Positions 34,962 to 48,571 of a DNA stretch of 64,000 nt are shown in pieces. Every line of letters begins with the position of its first letter. Position 1 is the stretch's first letter. The translations under genes and the position numbers were made by a program. Under the pieces are notes generated by a model that ran no database searches, was not told the origin of the DNA, and saw only the letters and a program-made list of their open reading frames with translations. The stretch covers positions 32,939,447-33,003,446 of the forward strand of contig NC_063049.1 of the NCBI RefSeq assembly GCF_018812025.1, in the 5' to 3' direction. The DNA is from Megalobrama amblycephala (taxonomy: Eukaryota; Chordata; Actinopteri; Cypriniformes; Xenocyprididae).

Positions 34962-35682
34962 ATGAAGGTAAACCTCATTCCAGCTAACATTCCATAGAGC
35001 TAAACTAAATTTTTTTTTGATTTGGTTCATTTCACTGAAATCACTATAATATTACCTTTGAATTTTCAGGTCACCTTTTTTGAGGACAGGAACTTCCAGG
35101 GTCGCTCCTACGACTGTATGGGCGACTGTGCTGATATGCACTCCTACATGAGCCGCTGTCACTCTTGCAGAGTGGAGAGCGGATGCTGGATGATGTATGA
35201 TCATCCCAACTACATGGGAAATCAGTATTTCTTCAGGAGGGGCGAGTACGCTGATTACATGTCTATGTTTGGAATGAGCAACTGCATCAGGTCCTGCCGT
35301 ATGATCCCCATGGTGAGCTCAATTAAAGCGTGTATATCTATGTTTTTATTTTAACTTTTTTTTTCTGGCTGATAAACTTAAATTAAACTGACTTCTCTTT
35401 CCACTACAGCACAGGGGATCCTACAGAATGAGGATCTACGAGAGGGAGAACTTCATGGGTCAGATGTACGAGATGATGGATGACTGTGACAGCATCATGG
35501 ACCGTTACCGCATGTCTCACTGCCAGTCCTGTCATGTGATGGACGGCCACTGGCTCATGTATGAGCAGCCCCACTACAGAGGCAGGATGTGGTACTTCAG
35601 GCCTGGAGAGTACAGGAGCTTCAGCAATATGGGTGGCATGAGATTCATGAGCATGAGGCGTATCATGGACTCTTGGTACTAG
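34962..35682 (+). CDS. crygm2d: Gamma-crystallin M2-type, gene H
   Basis: About 173 residues. Exon 1 is only six bases, 34962-34967 (M-K). Exon 2 is 35070-35312 and exon 3 is 35410-35682 (TAG). Against the M-M-G-K genes, exon 1 lacks six bases, so the usual Gly-Lys pair becomes Lys alone. Exon 2 starts [16 protein letters not shown] and has A-D-M-H-S-Y-M, shared only with gene I. Downstream it has N-Q-Y-F-F like F and J, and its 97-bp intron 2 is also of the F/J type. AATAAA lies at 35697-35702. Frames and splice sites are intact. Confidence 0.94.
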
Positions 35683-35702
35683 TGTATTAATGTTTCAATA
35701 AA

Positions 35703-37225
35703 ATAATTTCTATACAACACTAAACCTAGTGTTCTGAAAATAATTAATGCCACTATTACATGAGTAGTCCACAAAAAACACTACAAGTTTAAGAGAAATG
35801 TGAATGATTTTTCATTTTGTAGCACATAAGTGTAAAATGAATGAGAAATTAGAGTCAAGTCTGCCATGTTTGCCCCCTCAAAAAAAAAAAAAACTAGAAA
35901 AAATGGGGGTCCAGAAGTTTCAACCCTTTCTCTCTTATAAATGACAGTTCATACTGCACGAAGCATACAGCAAGTCTTTAAACTTCTCATCTTTGCAAAC
36001 AGACTAAAATCTTTTGTTCACGCTGACTTCTTCACAATGAACAAAGTCATCAGTTACTAAAGAAATATGTGTTTGAACAAAGTTATTTAGAACCTTAGAC
36101 TTGTACCTGGATAAGAATATGAATTGTAAATACATCACACATTGGGAAAATAGTCCAACAGATGTCTTGAGCTAATACAAACCTAAATGTAGGATTAATG
36201 CTATTATATTCTTCTTACTTTTTATTAGAACATATTGCCAGTCTATCTCCATCATCAATAACTTACAAATAATCCTTCAAATTTATGATGTACAGAACAA
36301 GCCTGCTGTGAACATGTGTCGAGAGTTGTTGCAGAGCAATTATACTGTCTGCAGGGTTTTAGAAAGATCAGAGGAAAACATGGGATGGAGAAATCAGGAA
36401 TTAGTTATGAACCACAGTACTAAACCACATATATCCAATCATTTTCAAAGATAACCATTCCAGCCATTTAGATTTCAGCGTCATCAAACCTGCTATTGGC
36501 TACACTAAACAAAAACAAGTGACATGTAATAGCCAAATATAAATTTGCCTTTGTCCAAACATAGGTTAGTTGTTATATGAGGCTTTCCATTCATGTAAAC
36601 ATTCTTATAAGTCTGTATGTGGCGCTGGGTGATTTGTCCCATTGATTTACTTATTGACAAGGGCTGTGTTGGAGAGATTATAACAAGTAATAATTATGTA
36701 GACTATTTTAAGATATCAGGGGTCAAGATATCATCTATGTATGGGACCTAATTATAAGCAAAAACATATAAATCAACCCTGTTGCAGTCTTTTATTAGTT
36801 TGATAAGGACTGCCTCCCTCAAAAATTAGGGACAATGTGACACTTTGTTGGAATTAAAGTACTTTCTGGAGCCTAGGGGACTGCCTATATGGCCTATAAA
36901 ATGGTTTAGCGTAACAAAAAATCAAAAACTTATGAGAAATATTGTAGCAATGAGTGGCACAGAACTCCTGAGCATCCCTGATAACTTTTTGAATGCAGCA
37001 CAACAGAACAGATTTTTTTTTTTTTTTTTTTTAAATTTAACTGCCCAGATTTCTTCATTTACATAATTTCCTATAGGTGTATTAGGCATACTCTTCTGCT
37101 GTCATGGATAACATTTTAATTCATATGGAGTAAAATGTGGAACAGCTTCTGTATATTAAAGAACTGCTGTATTCACCACTAACCACAAAAAAATTGGCAT
37201 CAACTATGTCAACTATGCCACTATA
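35703..37225. other. Spacer downstream of gene H
   Basis: The first about 80 bp are the shared 3' flank. Poly(A) lies at 35880-35893 and poly(T) at 37014-37032. No gene was recognised. Confidence 0.45.
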
Positions 37226-39030
37226 TGCAGTTGGGAGGGGGAAATCGATACAGAAAAGTATTGCGATATTTTGCATGGGGACATTGTATCGATACACAGC
37301 CACCAAACTTTTTAGGGCCTGAATTCTGGCTCGTTATTGTGAGTATTGCGCATAATTTTACAATAAGCTCCAAACTTATGGTAAAAATTAGGGGTGCAAC
37401 GGTTTGTATCACGGTTTTAGAGTCGCGGTTTCGGCACGGTTTGGTATGAGCTATGTTTCGTATAATAGGACAATTGTCAAATGAAAATAAAACGAATAAA
37501 GAAACAGCACAAATAAATACATGAGAGCTAAGTAAATGACTGGTCATAGAGCATTCAGCACGTCATTGAACATTTGTTTACAGTGACTGTTTTGTCCATG
37601 TTCTTTTGATCATTGCTGTTGTAACATATTGTTAAACCAGAATGCATATCCATCGACTGAAACATACATTAGCTGAATCCGTCTGTCTGTTTTACACGTT
37701 GTTGTTATCAATAAACCATATTATAGATGCGTCATTAGGTTTTGGCATGAACCGTGGTGAAAGCGCATTACGAACCATGGGTGGAGAACCGAACGGTTCG
37801 ATATGAGAGGCTGAGGAAGGATAATTAAAACATCTTGCATCATCATTACATGATCCATTATTGTTACATAATGTTGGTTACTAGATATACTATTTTGAAA
37901 TCAAACTGTCTTGCATTATTGTGAAGGTTATATTAGAACTAAAATATAGTCTAAGTTGTATGCTTTTAAGTATCTGTTAATGGCAAATTTATGTATCTTC
38001 CTAAAACAACATATTTAAATATGATTTATCACATACTTCATAACTGAAAAGGAGCATAAAGAATAGTGTAACCTTTAACTTGTTCATTAGGGTGCTAGTA
38101 AGGTTGTTCTTTGCAAAACCTCTTAAAACAATATTTATTGTAAAAAGGAACTACATTGAACTGAGTGTCAAACATTGAAATGTGCAAACATTTTTATTTG
38201 ACAACTGGGTCACACTTTATATTAAGTGTCTTTAACTACTGTACTATGTACTTTCATCAAAAAAAATTTAGTTACAATGTACTTATTGTGTTCATGTACT
38301 GCAAAACACTTTTGCTGCTATTGTTGTGTGAGAGAGGAAAGGTTAGGGACAGATTTCGTGGTATGGTTAGGTTTAAGGGTGTGTTAAGGTGTAACACAAG
38401 AGTCAACAGTTAATTATAGATGTAATTGCATAAATTATTTACAGTTGTAGTTACATACATGTTTTTAGATTGTACTTATATATGAAAATAACTGCGGTGG
38501 GTGCATTCTATTAAATTATTAATTTAAATGTTAGTACATAGTGGTTAAAGAAACAATATAAAGTGGGGTTGCACTTTATTTTACAGTACATGAATTTAAA
38601 GTGTACTTACCTAAGAAAGTACTGGGTAATATAAGGCAACTAATTGGTTTAAAGTTAGGTTTACGGGTAGGTTCAGGGTTAGTACCTACTTATTACCCAG
38701 TTACTGCAATTACTATATAAGTACATAACATATACATGTAACATTTCTATTAAAAAAAAAAATATGTAAAATACCAGGAAGTAGTGAACAAGGAAGAGAT
38801 GAAGGAGATGGATATGAAGATGTGAAATGAAAACTGAGAACTATATCTTATTAGTTAAAAACATATGTGGACAAAGTTTTCCTTTGGGGATGTTTGCAGT
38901 TAAGCAGTTAAGTAAGTATACCACAATAAATTATATTGTAATATCGCAAAACATTTAAAAATCACAATACTATATTATTGTGGCTTAAGAGTCATGATAA
39001 TATTGTATCATGGGGCCTCTGATTCTCACC
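37226..39030. mobile_element. Composite of degenerate hAT-like elements
   Basis: The left end GGGAGGGGGAAATCGATACA and the right end, read on the other strand, AGGGGTGAGAATCAGAGGCC resemble inverted ends of a known hAT-like type. A second end type, AGGGGTGCAACGGTTTGTAT, starts near 37391, and GAACCGAACGGTTCGATATG near 37789 may close it. The MITE at 38208-38567 is nested inside. Boundaries are approximate. Confidence 0.45.
38208..38567. mobile_element. Inverted-repeat MITE
   Basis: The left end is GGTCACACTTTATATTAAGT, then GTCTTTAACTACT. The right end, on the other strand, has CACTTTATATTGTTTCTTTA, then ACCACTATGTACT. A related partial copy lies at 30781-30985. The interior has no coding capacity. 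Confidence 0.65.
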
Positions 39031-39826
39031 CCTATTGCCTAGCTGCCCTATCAGGTAATGATTTCGCAGGCTGTGTTTGCATACACAGCTAAAACTGATT
39101 TCACACATGCTTCTGAGGCAGCATAATGGTCTAATAATCTACAACAGAAAGAGTTTTGGACATAACTGAATATCTAATTTCTCCAATACTCATTTCTTGC
39201 TAGAATTTAAATCAAAAGCTGAAAAATGTGGTCATAAACATACATTTATACACAAACCGAAGACCAACTCACTAGTATCTCAGAAGACAGGACGTGACAC
39301 AATCATTGAATCTCATGATTATTAGTATTTCAGTAACACTTTACATTTTTATTTTTAGTTGATGCATTAAGAATGATGACAACATTATAATTAGATTAAA
39401 TTTGATAAGAAAAATATGTGAGATATCACAAACTGACAAACTTTCAGCATCCACTAATCCATATCAGTGCTAATTTATGAATATACAGTAGTTCGTTCAA
39501 TAAACTATTAATGTTTGTTGATGATAATTATTGATAACATTCATATTTAACTTGATTTATTCAACTTAGTTAAAATTTAAGTATTAATATATGCAGAAAT
39601 TAACATTAAATTTAATTAGATTAAATACCATAAAAATTATTCACTGTTAGTTCATGATACCTAAAGCATAACTTAATCATAACAAACTGAACATTATTAT
39701 AAGTGTTTCTAGATTCACATTCTTTTTAACTATTGTAAATCTTAGAAAAATATAATCATTTGTCCTAAAATAAATGTGAACACTAAGATCTACATACCAA
39801 GCTTTACCTAGAAAGGCCTCTATTCC
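39031..39826. other. Spacer upstream of gene I
   Basis: AT-rich DNA. The last 60 bp (CTAAGATCTACATACCAAGC) are shared with the upstream flank of gene K. Confidence 0.45.
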
Positions 39827-39978
39827 AACTTGCACAGTCAGGAACTGACTAACAATAGGTGCTGTGTAGTCTTTAGTCTTGGTCTAGTATAAAAGCACAG
39901 GTGACAGCAGTCAGTCAACAAGCAGAATCAGCTTCAGCTTCTCCTTTGTGGAACTACTGAGGACCAGCCAGCGCAACC
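39827..39978 (+). promoter_or_regulatory. Shared crystallin promoter block, gene I
   Basis: AACAATAG lies at 39851-39858 and TATAAAA at 39888-39894. The block is nearly the same as those of H and K through the leader to the ATG. Confidence 0.78.
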
Positions 39979-40804
39979 ATGAAGGTAAACCTCATTCCAG
40001 CTCCCATTCTATACAGCTAAACTCCAAAATTATTTGATTTGTTCATTTCACTGAAATCACTAAAATATTACCTTTGAATTTTCAGGTCACCTTTTTTGAG
40101 GACAGGAATTTCCAGGGTCGCTCCTACGACTGTATGGGCGACTGTGCTGATATGCACTCCTACATGAGCCGCTGTCACTCTTGCAGAGTGGAGAGCGGAT
40201 GCTGGATGATGTATGATCATCCCAACTACATGGGAAATGGGTATTTCTTCAGGAGGGGCGAGTACGCTGATTACATGTCTATGTTTGGAATGAGCAACTG
40301 CATCAGGTCCTGCCGTATGATCCCCATGGTGAGCTCCACATTGAAGTATTTGTATGAACTGAAATATTTAATTTATATTTATTTCAAAACATGAAGCAGA
40401 GAACTCAGTCTGGTTTTTCTGGGGTTCGAGAATTTTTTTGAAAAGTACATTAGACAAAAGTATAGATATATACATTTTATGTTAATTCTGACTGACAAAC
40501 TTGAAAATAATGGACTTCTCTTCCACTACAGCACAGGGGATCCTACAGAATGAGGATCTACGAGAGGGAGAACTTCATGGGTCAGATGTACGAGATGATG
40601 GATGACTGTGACAACATCATGGACCGTTACCGCATGTCTCACTGCCAGTCCTGTCATGTGATGGATGGCCACTGGCTCATGTATGAGCAGCCCAACTACA
40701 GAGGCAGGATGTGGTACTTCAGGCCTGGAGAGTACAGGAGCTTCAGCAATATGGGTGGCATGAGATTCATGAGCATGAGGCGTATCATGGACTCTTGGTA
40801 CTAG
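39979..40804 (+). CDS. crygm2d: Gamma-crystallin M2-type, gene I
   Basis: About 173 residues. Exon 1 is 39979-39984 (M-K), exon 2 is 40086-40328 and exon 3 is 40532-40804 (TAG). The first half of exon 2 equals gene H ([22 protein letters not shown]). The second half has N-G-Y-F-F as in G, K and L. Intron 2 (203 bp) is of the K/L type, with a GAAGCAGAGAAC-like segment and ACTTGAAAATAATGGACTTC before the acceptor. Exon 3 has the pair D-D-C-D-N and E-Q-P-N-Y, which recurs only in gene L. AATAAA lies at 40823-40828. Confidence 0.94.
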
Positions 40805-40828
40805 TGTCCTAGTGTATCTAATAATAAA

Positions 40829-41492
40829 ACAATTTCATGAGAACACTAAATATTGTGTCTTGAAAATCATTAATGCCACAAATATTTGCTTGAGTAATGC
40901 ACAAACAAATAAATTTCTAATGAAATAAACAGAAATGCGAAAACTCCATCTAAAAGTGTATTTTGGAAGTTTTCTTTCCATTAGAGTAAAAGATGACATG
41001 GAAGCAAAAATAGACCAAAATCTTAAAATTGTCCACTACATGAAAGAAGTATTCCAATAACACCAAAATAATAAAAACAATTTATTGATTTGTGCAAAAC
41101 AAACAAATTATTAGTGAAACTATGTCCCTCTCCTTGGTGCAGTCATTTATTCTACATATATATAGCTACTTGAAAATAGTATTGTAGAAAACGCACATTG
41201 TGGCACAGTTTTCTTTGCTGTTGCCTGCTCTTGTGATAAACCTAGTGAATACTAAAGAAGACAATGGTCTCTGTGTGAACTGATTATTTTGTAGAAATCT
41301 GTGGAGTATGAAACAACTGCGTGAGTGTGAGGGGAATTAAAATAAATTGGTAAGGAAGTCATAGTTGTGTTAATATATTTGACATTTTGTTTATTATTTT
41401 TTTTAAATAAATAATTATGAGAAGCGCCCTTTTTTCCATTTAAGCTCCTGCCCCCCAAAATGTCTGCCAAATGTCCCCTCACTTCTTCGGCT
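40829..41492. other. Spacer downstream of gene I
   Basis: The shared 3' flank comes first, then AT-rich DNA up to the DIRS remnant. No gene was recognised. Confidence 0.45.
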
Positions 41493-42680
41493 AGCTCCAT
41501 TGTCCTTAGGCCAGAAGCAGGAGCCCTCTCAGTGGTTTCTTCCGCAAAAAGTGAGGACTCACTCCTCGTCGGTGACTGATAATTTAGACATAGTGTCAGA
41601 TGAAATGGACAGAAAACCATGCAGCAGGTCACTGAATACGACGAGCTAGTTGAACTTATGACAGTGGCTGAGCGTTATCTGTGTAGTGATAAGTTCACAG
41701 CTCTGGTGAGCCTATTGTTTCTTCCAGACCTGCACACGGAGGTGTCAGGTTCATGGAGACATCCATACTTGACTCGTGTGGCTCATTCAGCTTCTAATTA
41801 TTCGAACGTAGAGGGGCTGAGCGAACAGGGTTATGAGAGGATGCTTCATCAATGAAGGCCCCCATTTTCCCTTCTAAACCATGTCAGATGACATTGAGGT
41901 TGAAAGTCAAAGTGTATGCAGTGGCTGGTCAGAGCTTTGCACACTATGGCAATACTGCAAGCTTATCAGGCAGATCTGCTCAAAGACCTGGATCAAGGGG
42001 AGGGTTTATACTTTCTTCTCTGTCACCTTCTCCAGGTAACTGTGTATTAAGTAAGGTTATGCTCCTTCCCATTGCCCAAATTATGGTGGAATCGTTATAT
42101 ATGGGTTATGTTGAATTTCTGGTTTCTCTTTTTTAAGGGGTCTTGATTTTCCTGGAGTGTGGTTCAGAGTAGTTGGGACTCCAAATTTGGCATAGAAGCT
42201 TCAGGGCCTTTCCTAACATCACTTACATTACTGGGAGCAATGTTGTGCAAGGTGTGTACTGCTTGCCAGCTGACACACAACAGGCTTGGGGCTGAGGACT
42301 TGGAGTGTGGGTGCCTAGGGTTTTAGATTACTTTTAACTTCAAGCAGACACTGGTCAGCATGACGTACTTGATATTGATGCCCCCATATCATCAGCTGAT
42401 GCGGCGATGAGTTCGCTTGAAAGGGAATATCTAGGTCACCACTGTAACCATGGTTCCCTGAGAAGGGAACAAGATGCTGTGGCACATTGCCATTCTTCGG
42501 GCATGCCTGTAAGTCTTCCTTTAGAAAATTTGAAGCTGATGGCATGTTTTTAGGTGCCCTTCTTATATGCTGGGGCACACCGTGAATGCCGTGTTGGTAG
42601 ACGAGCCTCAGACACCAGGTTCTGTGGAACGTGGCGTCTTATTCCCTTTCTTAGGGAACCATGTTTACAGCTGTAACCTA
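41493..42680 (+). mobile_element. DIRS-like retroelement remnant, copy 1 (deleted)
   Basis: This matches copy 2 (51415-57290) in three blocks: gag-like 41493-42005, then 42005-42330, then 42331-42680. It lacks the copy 2 gag C-terminal region and the minisatellite. At 42341-42344 the sequence ACTTTTAACTTCAAGC is continuous, whereas copy 2 carries a 3.3-kb insertion at the same TTAA. The right part has the motif AACCATGGTTCCCTGAGAAG, frequent in fish DIRS elements (from memory). There is no reverse transcriptase or recombinase. Confidence 0.6.
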
Positions 42681-42925
42681 GACGTTTTCTAAACATAGAA
42701 ATAGACTTTTCCTCACAAGAAATTGTTCTTTTGTATCAGTGCTTCACTAGGAAAATCAGAAAGCACACAACATATACACCTTTCCAAAATGCATACCCAT
42801 CAAAAAATAAACAAACCAAATCTATTCGGTAAAGGTGGGAATATGGAAAAATAAAAAGTTTAAAGATGAAAACTCCATTAATAATGTTTAATTTTTTTTT
42901 GTTTGTTTGTTTTATAGACTTTTAA

Positions 42926-44552
42926 CACTCAGGGGTCTCCGGTAACACAGGCGATACCACCTCAGTTTTTTTCTTACTAGTGCGAAAGAGACCCAAAATA
43001 TTCAATTTTGGACATACAAATAAGAGTTATACTGTGTACACTCACAGTAAAAAAAAAATGTTGTGCTTTTTGCACAATAAAGAAAACTAACATGACGTGC
43101 GATCTGTTGTCTCTCTCTGAATGAAGTCCATTCTGATACTCCTCAGAAAATGAACTGTAACTTAGAGAAACTCAGATTCATGTGCTTTTCATCGTTTTGA
43201 GATGCGGTGAGGAATTACCTCTGTTCTGTGTGTCTCTGTGTGAATGAATGGGGCAGATGCGCGGTTTCCTTCACTACACATAATTTACATAAGTAAACAT
43301 GACTTATTGGCTTTTTCCAAACTATATTGCTATCCTGAGATGAGTGAAATCAACTGAAATACGTAATAAATACTGAAATAAAATGTGTTAGCAACGTTAA
43401 ACTGCACATTAACATTTATAGGCTCTATAATATAACAAATATAAATACATAAAATTTCATAGAGGTAATATGAGTGCTAACACAAAGTTTTTTTGGCCTG
43501 TTTTAGACAGTGTTTACTTCATTAATTTAATCTTTTGACCAGTACTGTATATAATTTAAAAGATAATAGGCCCATACAAAATAATACGTGCAAGCATGAT
43601 ATCATGTTCTCTGTTAATCATGTTCTCAATCATGTTCTCTGTTAAGAGTGGACATTATATTAACGTTAATACAATAATTGATATAATCCTGTTATCGGAA
43701 TGCTCACAGTTGTTGTTTTTTTCTTTTATCTCACAGATTTGAGAATCATAGTGACCAGATATTGGCCCACATTGGAATGTATGAACATGATAGTGAGATC
43801 ACTGACTGGAAGCAGGAAATGTTTTTTTTTTTTTTTCTCCAGTGCATACAAACACCAAACACCATGGAATACCAGGTAAATAATGTTCACTTATATCTTT
43901 GAACAGGATTTATTTCCAGGTAAAACTGTGTATTCAAAATGTGCCCTTGACTCTCATTTATATCATTAACTATATTCTAAATAAACTACAAAATAAATGA
44001 CTTTGTCCTCAGATTCTTTAGTTCTCTCTCACATAGCCTACCTGACTGAAAGGCTCATTATGTGGCTCATTATGAGGGTCTTTGTCTCCTCAGGTGTGAA
44101 TCACAGCATTATTCAGGATTATCCACACCTCCACGCATACTGTTTGTTCTAAACAAAAAGTGTCTTACAAAATTTAAATCAATATTGTTTAATGTGAATA
44201 AGTAGGCAGGATGATTTTCACATCATTTGAAGCAAAAATTCTAGGCTTCTACATTCAGTACCCAGAAGTCTTGTGGACACATATTTAGTATTTGTTTTGT
44301 GGCCTTATTTCAGTGACTTATTTTTTTGTTTGTTTTTTCAATAACCATATCTAAACGTTATTCTCTCAAAAACACAAACATATACATACATGTTGCTCAC
44401 ATATTATGGTAGCCTAGTTCATGCTGAATTCAGTGTAATGACACTTTTACCATTAATATGTTCATAAGCAACTGAAAAAAAACACAAATGTCAGCTCAAA
44501 TGGAACTTATGACTATATCAAAAAGCCAAAAATCCTCAGACACTATTCTAGG
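42926..44552 (-). mobile_element. piggyBac-like TTAA element, inverted copy
   Basis: TTAA precedes the left end (42922-42925). The end reads CACTCAGGGGTCTCCGGTAA, and the body matches the elements at 53597-56918 and 57536-60171 (for example CACACCTCCACGCATACTGT and AGCACAAATGTCAG-like segments). The right end is degraded around CCTCAGACACTATTCTAGG, so the limit is approximate. The 240 bp before it match the flank of the element at 57536. Confidence 0.6.
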
Positions 44553-44700
44553 AAAGAAATTATTTAATTAAAAAAATAATTCTCAATATATTCACAATTG
44601 TGAGTCTGTAGTCTTTAATTTGAACAAATATTAACTTCAGAAGAAAATCATGACTAAGTACTAAGATCTAGATACTACGCTTACCAGCAGCCTCTGTGCC

Positions 44701-44852
44701 AACTTGCACAGTCAGGAATTGACTAACAATAGAGGCTGTGCAGTCTTTAGCCTTGGTCTTGTATAAAAGCACAGGTGACAGCAGTCAGTCAACAACCAGA
44801 GTCAGCTTCAGCTTCTCCTTTGTGGAACTACTAAGGATCAGCCAGCGCAACC
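44701..44852 (+). promoter_or_regulatory. Shared crystallin promoter block, gene J
   Basis: AACAATAG lies at 44725-44732 and TATAAAA at 44762-44768. The upstream flank (AGATACTACGCTTACCAGCA) is shared with gene L, unlike H, I and K. Confidence 0.78.
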
Positions 44853-45569
44853 ATGATGGGCAAGGTAAACTTCATTCCAGCTAACATTTTCAAAGTTGAA
44901 TTCAACTGAAAATAAAGTAGGGAAAAAAATAAAATCATTTAAACTTTTGAATTTTCAGGTCATCTTCTACGAGGACAGGAACTTCCAGGGTCGCTCTTAT
45001 GAGTGTATGGGTGACTGTGGTGACTTCTCCTCCTACATGAGCCGTTGTCACTCTTGCAGAGTGGAGAGCGGATGCTGGATGATGTATGATCATCCCAACT
45101 ATATGGGAAATCAGTATTTCTTCAGGAGGGGCGAGTACGCTGATTACATGTCTATGTTTGGAATGAGCAACTGCATCAGGTCCTGCCGTATGATCCCCAT
45201 GGTGAGCTCAATTAAAGCTTGTATATCTATGTTTTTATTTTAACTTTTTTTCTGGATGATAAACTGAAATTAAACTGACTTCTCTTTCCACTACAGTACA
45301 GGGGATCCTATAGAATGAGGATCTACGAGAGAGAGAACTTCATGGGTCAGATGTACGAGATGATGGATGACTGTGACAGCATCATGGACCGTTACCGCAT
45401 GTCTCACTGCCAGTCCTGTCATGTGATGGACGGCCACTGGCTCATGTATGAGCAGCCCCACTACAGAGGCAGGATGTGGTACTTCAGGCCTGGAGAGTAC
45501 AGGAGCTTCAGCAATATGGGTGGCATGAGATTCATGAGCATGAGGCGTATCATGGACTCTTGGTACTAG
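44853..45569 (+). CDS. crygm2d: Gamma-crystallin M2-type, gene J
   Basis: About 175 residues. Exon 1 is 44853-44864 (M-M-G-K), exon 2 is 44959-45201 and exon 3 is 45297-45569 (TAG). By eye the exon 2 translation equals that of gene F (V-I-F-Y-E-D, G-D-F-S-S-Y-M, R-V-E-S-G, N-Q-Y-F-F). Exon 3 differs from F in E-M-M-D-D for E-M-T-D-D. Introns are 94 and 95 bp, the most compact of the array; intron 2 is of the F/H type. AATAAA lies at 45580-45585. A reverse-strand shadow frame across exon 2 is not a gene. Confidence 0.94.
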
Positions 45570-45585
45570 TGTTTCTATTAATAAA

Positions 45586-46161
45586 ATAATTTCTCTACAA
45601 CATTAAACATTGTCTTGAACATCATTAATGCCATTAATATTTGCTCAAGTACTCTACAAAAACCCTCCACAATGTTGTCAATAAAAAAAACTAATTAAGA
45701 GTTTCACATTTAACTTTAAAATCCTCTGACTGATTCTTTTCAGTGTGTGTGTCACACATTATTAAAGAATATCACATGACACTTCACAGTTGATGTGCTG
45801 GGTGACAGCATGTAAGTTTGCAGTTTAGTTGACCTACATGTTTACTTTTATTTTTAATTCACAACTTCCCAAATCTACTTAGGGATCACTGGTGGCAAAT
45901 AAAAGTATAAACATCAAAATTAAATTGTTAAAAATAACTTGATATGAATAACTTGGACTCAATCTTTTTTCTCTAGATTCTCTAAGAAATATCTAATATC
46001 CAGGTCCTTAAATATATTTTAATAAAGGTATGACATTAATGCTTTTATAATTATCAAATTATCATAGCTGTTTATTTGCTTTGCAATGCAGTGTTTGAAA
46101 GGCTTTTTCTGTGGCTTTGAAGCACTTTATGTCCTGGAAGGGAAGAAAATTAGTTACTGCC
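45586..46161. other. Gene J 3' flank and spacer
   Basis: The shared 3' flank comes first, then AT-rich DNA. No gene was recognised. Confidence 0.45.
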
Positions 46162-46970
46162 TAGGGGTGGGTATTTCTAGAAACCGAACCGGATTATGGA
46201 AAATCGCAATCCAATTCTAAAAACAATTAAACAAAGAGTTTACTGACATAGAATATCAAATTTACATGTTGAATTTTATTAAATGACTTACTATTATTAT
46301 TATTTATTAAGTTCTCTTTTCTTCTGCATTATTGCGGTTTATTACTGATGACATAGACAGCAACAGGTCTTAATATGCTTAATTCACACTAAAGCACAGA
46401 CCTATTTTAACATATCAGATGTTTAGTCCTATCTTTAAGACATAACTGTTTATCTTAAATGTGCATCATGAAAGCATTTGGATATGCAAGTGCATTTAAC
46501 CGCTTACACGAGTCACAGACAGCTGTATGCCACAAACACCCTTCAAAACGAACATTCAAAGAGCACATGAAAATTTGAAAGCAGACATCTGTCATTAAGT
46601 GAGTTTTGTGCATCAAATTTATACTGCATTCCAAACTGCATTTTGCCTTTGTAGACTATTTAAAAGAGAAAAAAAATGCAATACCAGAGAAACTGCACAT
46701 TGTCAAGCAAAGTGCGCATTTCTCACAGTGCGTGTCCTGTGCAGTGAAGCAGCTGCCCTTCTCTTTCACTTCAACCATAAAACCTTATGCAAATTTATAT
46801 ACTTGTTCCAATGGTTTTGTGTGTGTGTGTGTGTGCGTAACTAACAGCATGAAGAATATGGTTGTTTATTGTGCACACAAGTTCCATCACATATTCAGAA
46901 AAAAAACGATGTTCAGAATTGTTAAAGAATTGTGAAGCATTGGAGAATCAATTTTTTTCTCCCACCCCTA
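46162..46970. mobile_element. hAT-like non-autonomous element
   Basis: The ends are TAGGGGTGGGTATTTCTAGA at the left and, on the other strand, TAGGGGTGGGAGAAAAAAAT at the right. The flanking octamers TTACTGCC and TTGCTGAC agree at six of eight bases. No transposase frame was seen. Confidence 0.65.
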
Positions 46971-48419
46971 TTGCTGACAAACTTGTAGAAGGTCTTTAGG
47001 AGGAGTGGACTATCTAGTTATGAAATACAATCTTTGTGAGAAACGTCAAATTATTTCCAAATAGGTAATGTAGATTATTTTTACACATCAGTATTTACTA
47101 TGATTTATACAAACTACAATTTTTATCCTAGTACTTCTGTGATATAAAAATACTATGTGGCTGAAAGAAGTAGTTGTTTTCTCTGGGTCACCAGCAGTTT
47201 GAAAAAATGGCACAAATACAGATTTTCAAATCATTTTTTGTCAAAGTACAAGGTAATTAATTATTGTGTTTTTTGTACTATGGTAAGATAACAATTCATC
47301 TTTTCATAATATAAGGAATGCATACTATATTAGACCATCCCGTACTTACTGTACCATAATATCAGATTGGTGTAAATAAAGAATTATTTAACCCTTTAAA
47401 GCCTGACACATTTGTCAGAATGTTTTTATTGAACAGGTTATTGAACAAAGAAATCTGGACAAAAATTAGACAAAAACGATTTGCTTATGCGTTTTGTTTT
47501 TTAAACCTTTTTGATTCAATCATCAGGCTTTTATGGCCCATTTATTATAATATAGTGAGAATATGGAGCTCAAACACCTCAGTTTTATTTAGAGGCATAA
47601 AATGAGCCAAAATATACAATTTGCTGCAGATGTTGTTATTTATATGGTCTAAAAGTAAGATAAATTCTGATAGCTTGTAATGTAAATCAATGAGATTTTG
47701 ATTTGCTCATGTAATTTAGAGGCCTTAGAAAGTCAAGTATCAAATATGATACAGTAGGCTTTATAAGGGTTAAACAATCTTCAAAAACACTTATTGTATC
47801 AGTCTGGTTCCATTTAATCCCTTGATTTTGAGGCTAATTAAATTTCTGTCCTTTATCTCACAGACATTGTGTAAAACCAGCCAATTAGAAGAGAGCTTGC
47901 CAGATCAAGAAAGTGCTTTCTGGTTTTATATATAATATACATACAGTAAGACTAGTTATCCCACAATTAGTCCTCACAATCAGTCTGCACAATTTCAATA
48001 TACTGTATGATACAGCCAGCTTCACAAGGATATAAGTGCTTTCATTGTGTCCTTGATCCCCAATATTTCATGTAGAGGGTGTAATCAAAACAGGACCTAT
48101 AAAGCATTATTTTTTAATTGAACACCAATAAAAAACAAAAACAAACCAAATCCAAATGAACAGAATGTGGGAGTCTGAAAGGACAATCAATCTGTAAGAA
48201 TGAAAGTATTTCGCTGTTTAATGGTTAGAGTTTTTATATTCTAAAAGCCAAAAACAAACCAAATCCACAAATCAGAATGCAAGAATCTGGAAAAACAGAC
48301 AATTTGTAAGAATGAAAACTCTTTTACTTAAGCAACATAAACTTCAGAAATGATACAGGCCTAACAATGTGAACACTAAGATCTACATACCAAGCTTTAG
48401 CTAGAAAGGCCTCTATTCC
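46971..48419. other. Spacer between genes J and K
   Basis: AT-rich DNA with short internal repeats (an AACAAACCAAATCCA segment near 48145 and again near 48253). No gene was recognised. Confidence 0.45.
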
Positions 48420-48571
48420 AACTTGCACAGTCAGGAATTGACTAACAATAGGTGCTGTGTAGTCTTTAGTCTTGGTCTAGTATAAAAGCACAGGTGACAG
48501 CAGTCAGTCAACAAGCAGAATCAGCTTCAGCTTCTCATTTGTGGAACTACTGAGGACCAGCCAGTGCAACC
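48420..48571 (+). promoter_or_regulatory. Shared crystallin promoter block, gene K
   Basis: AACAATAG lies at 48444-48451 and TATAAAA at 48481-48487. The upstream flank and leader match H and I. Confidence 0.78.
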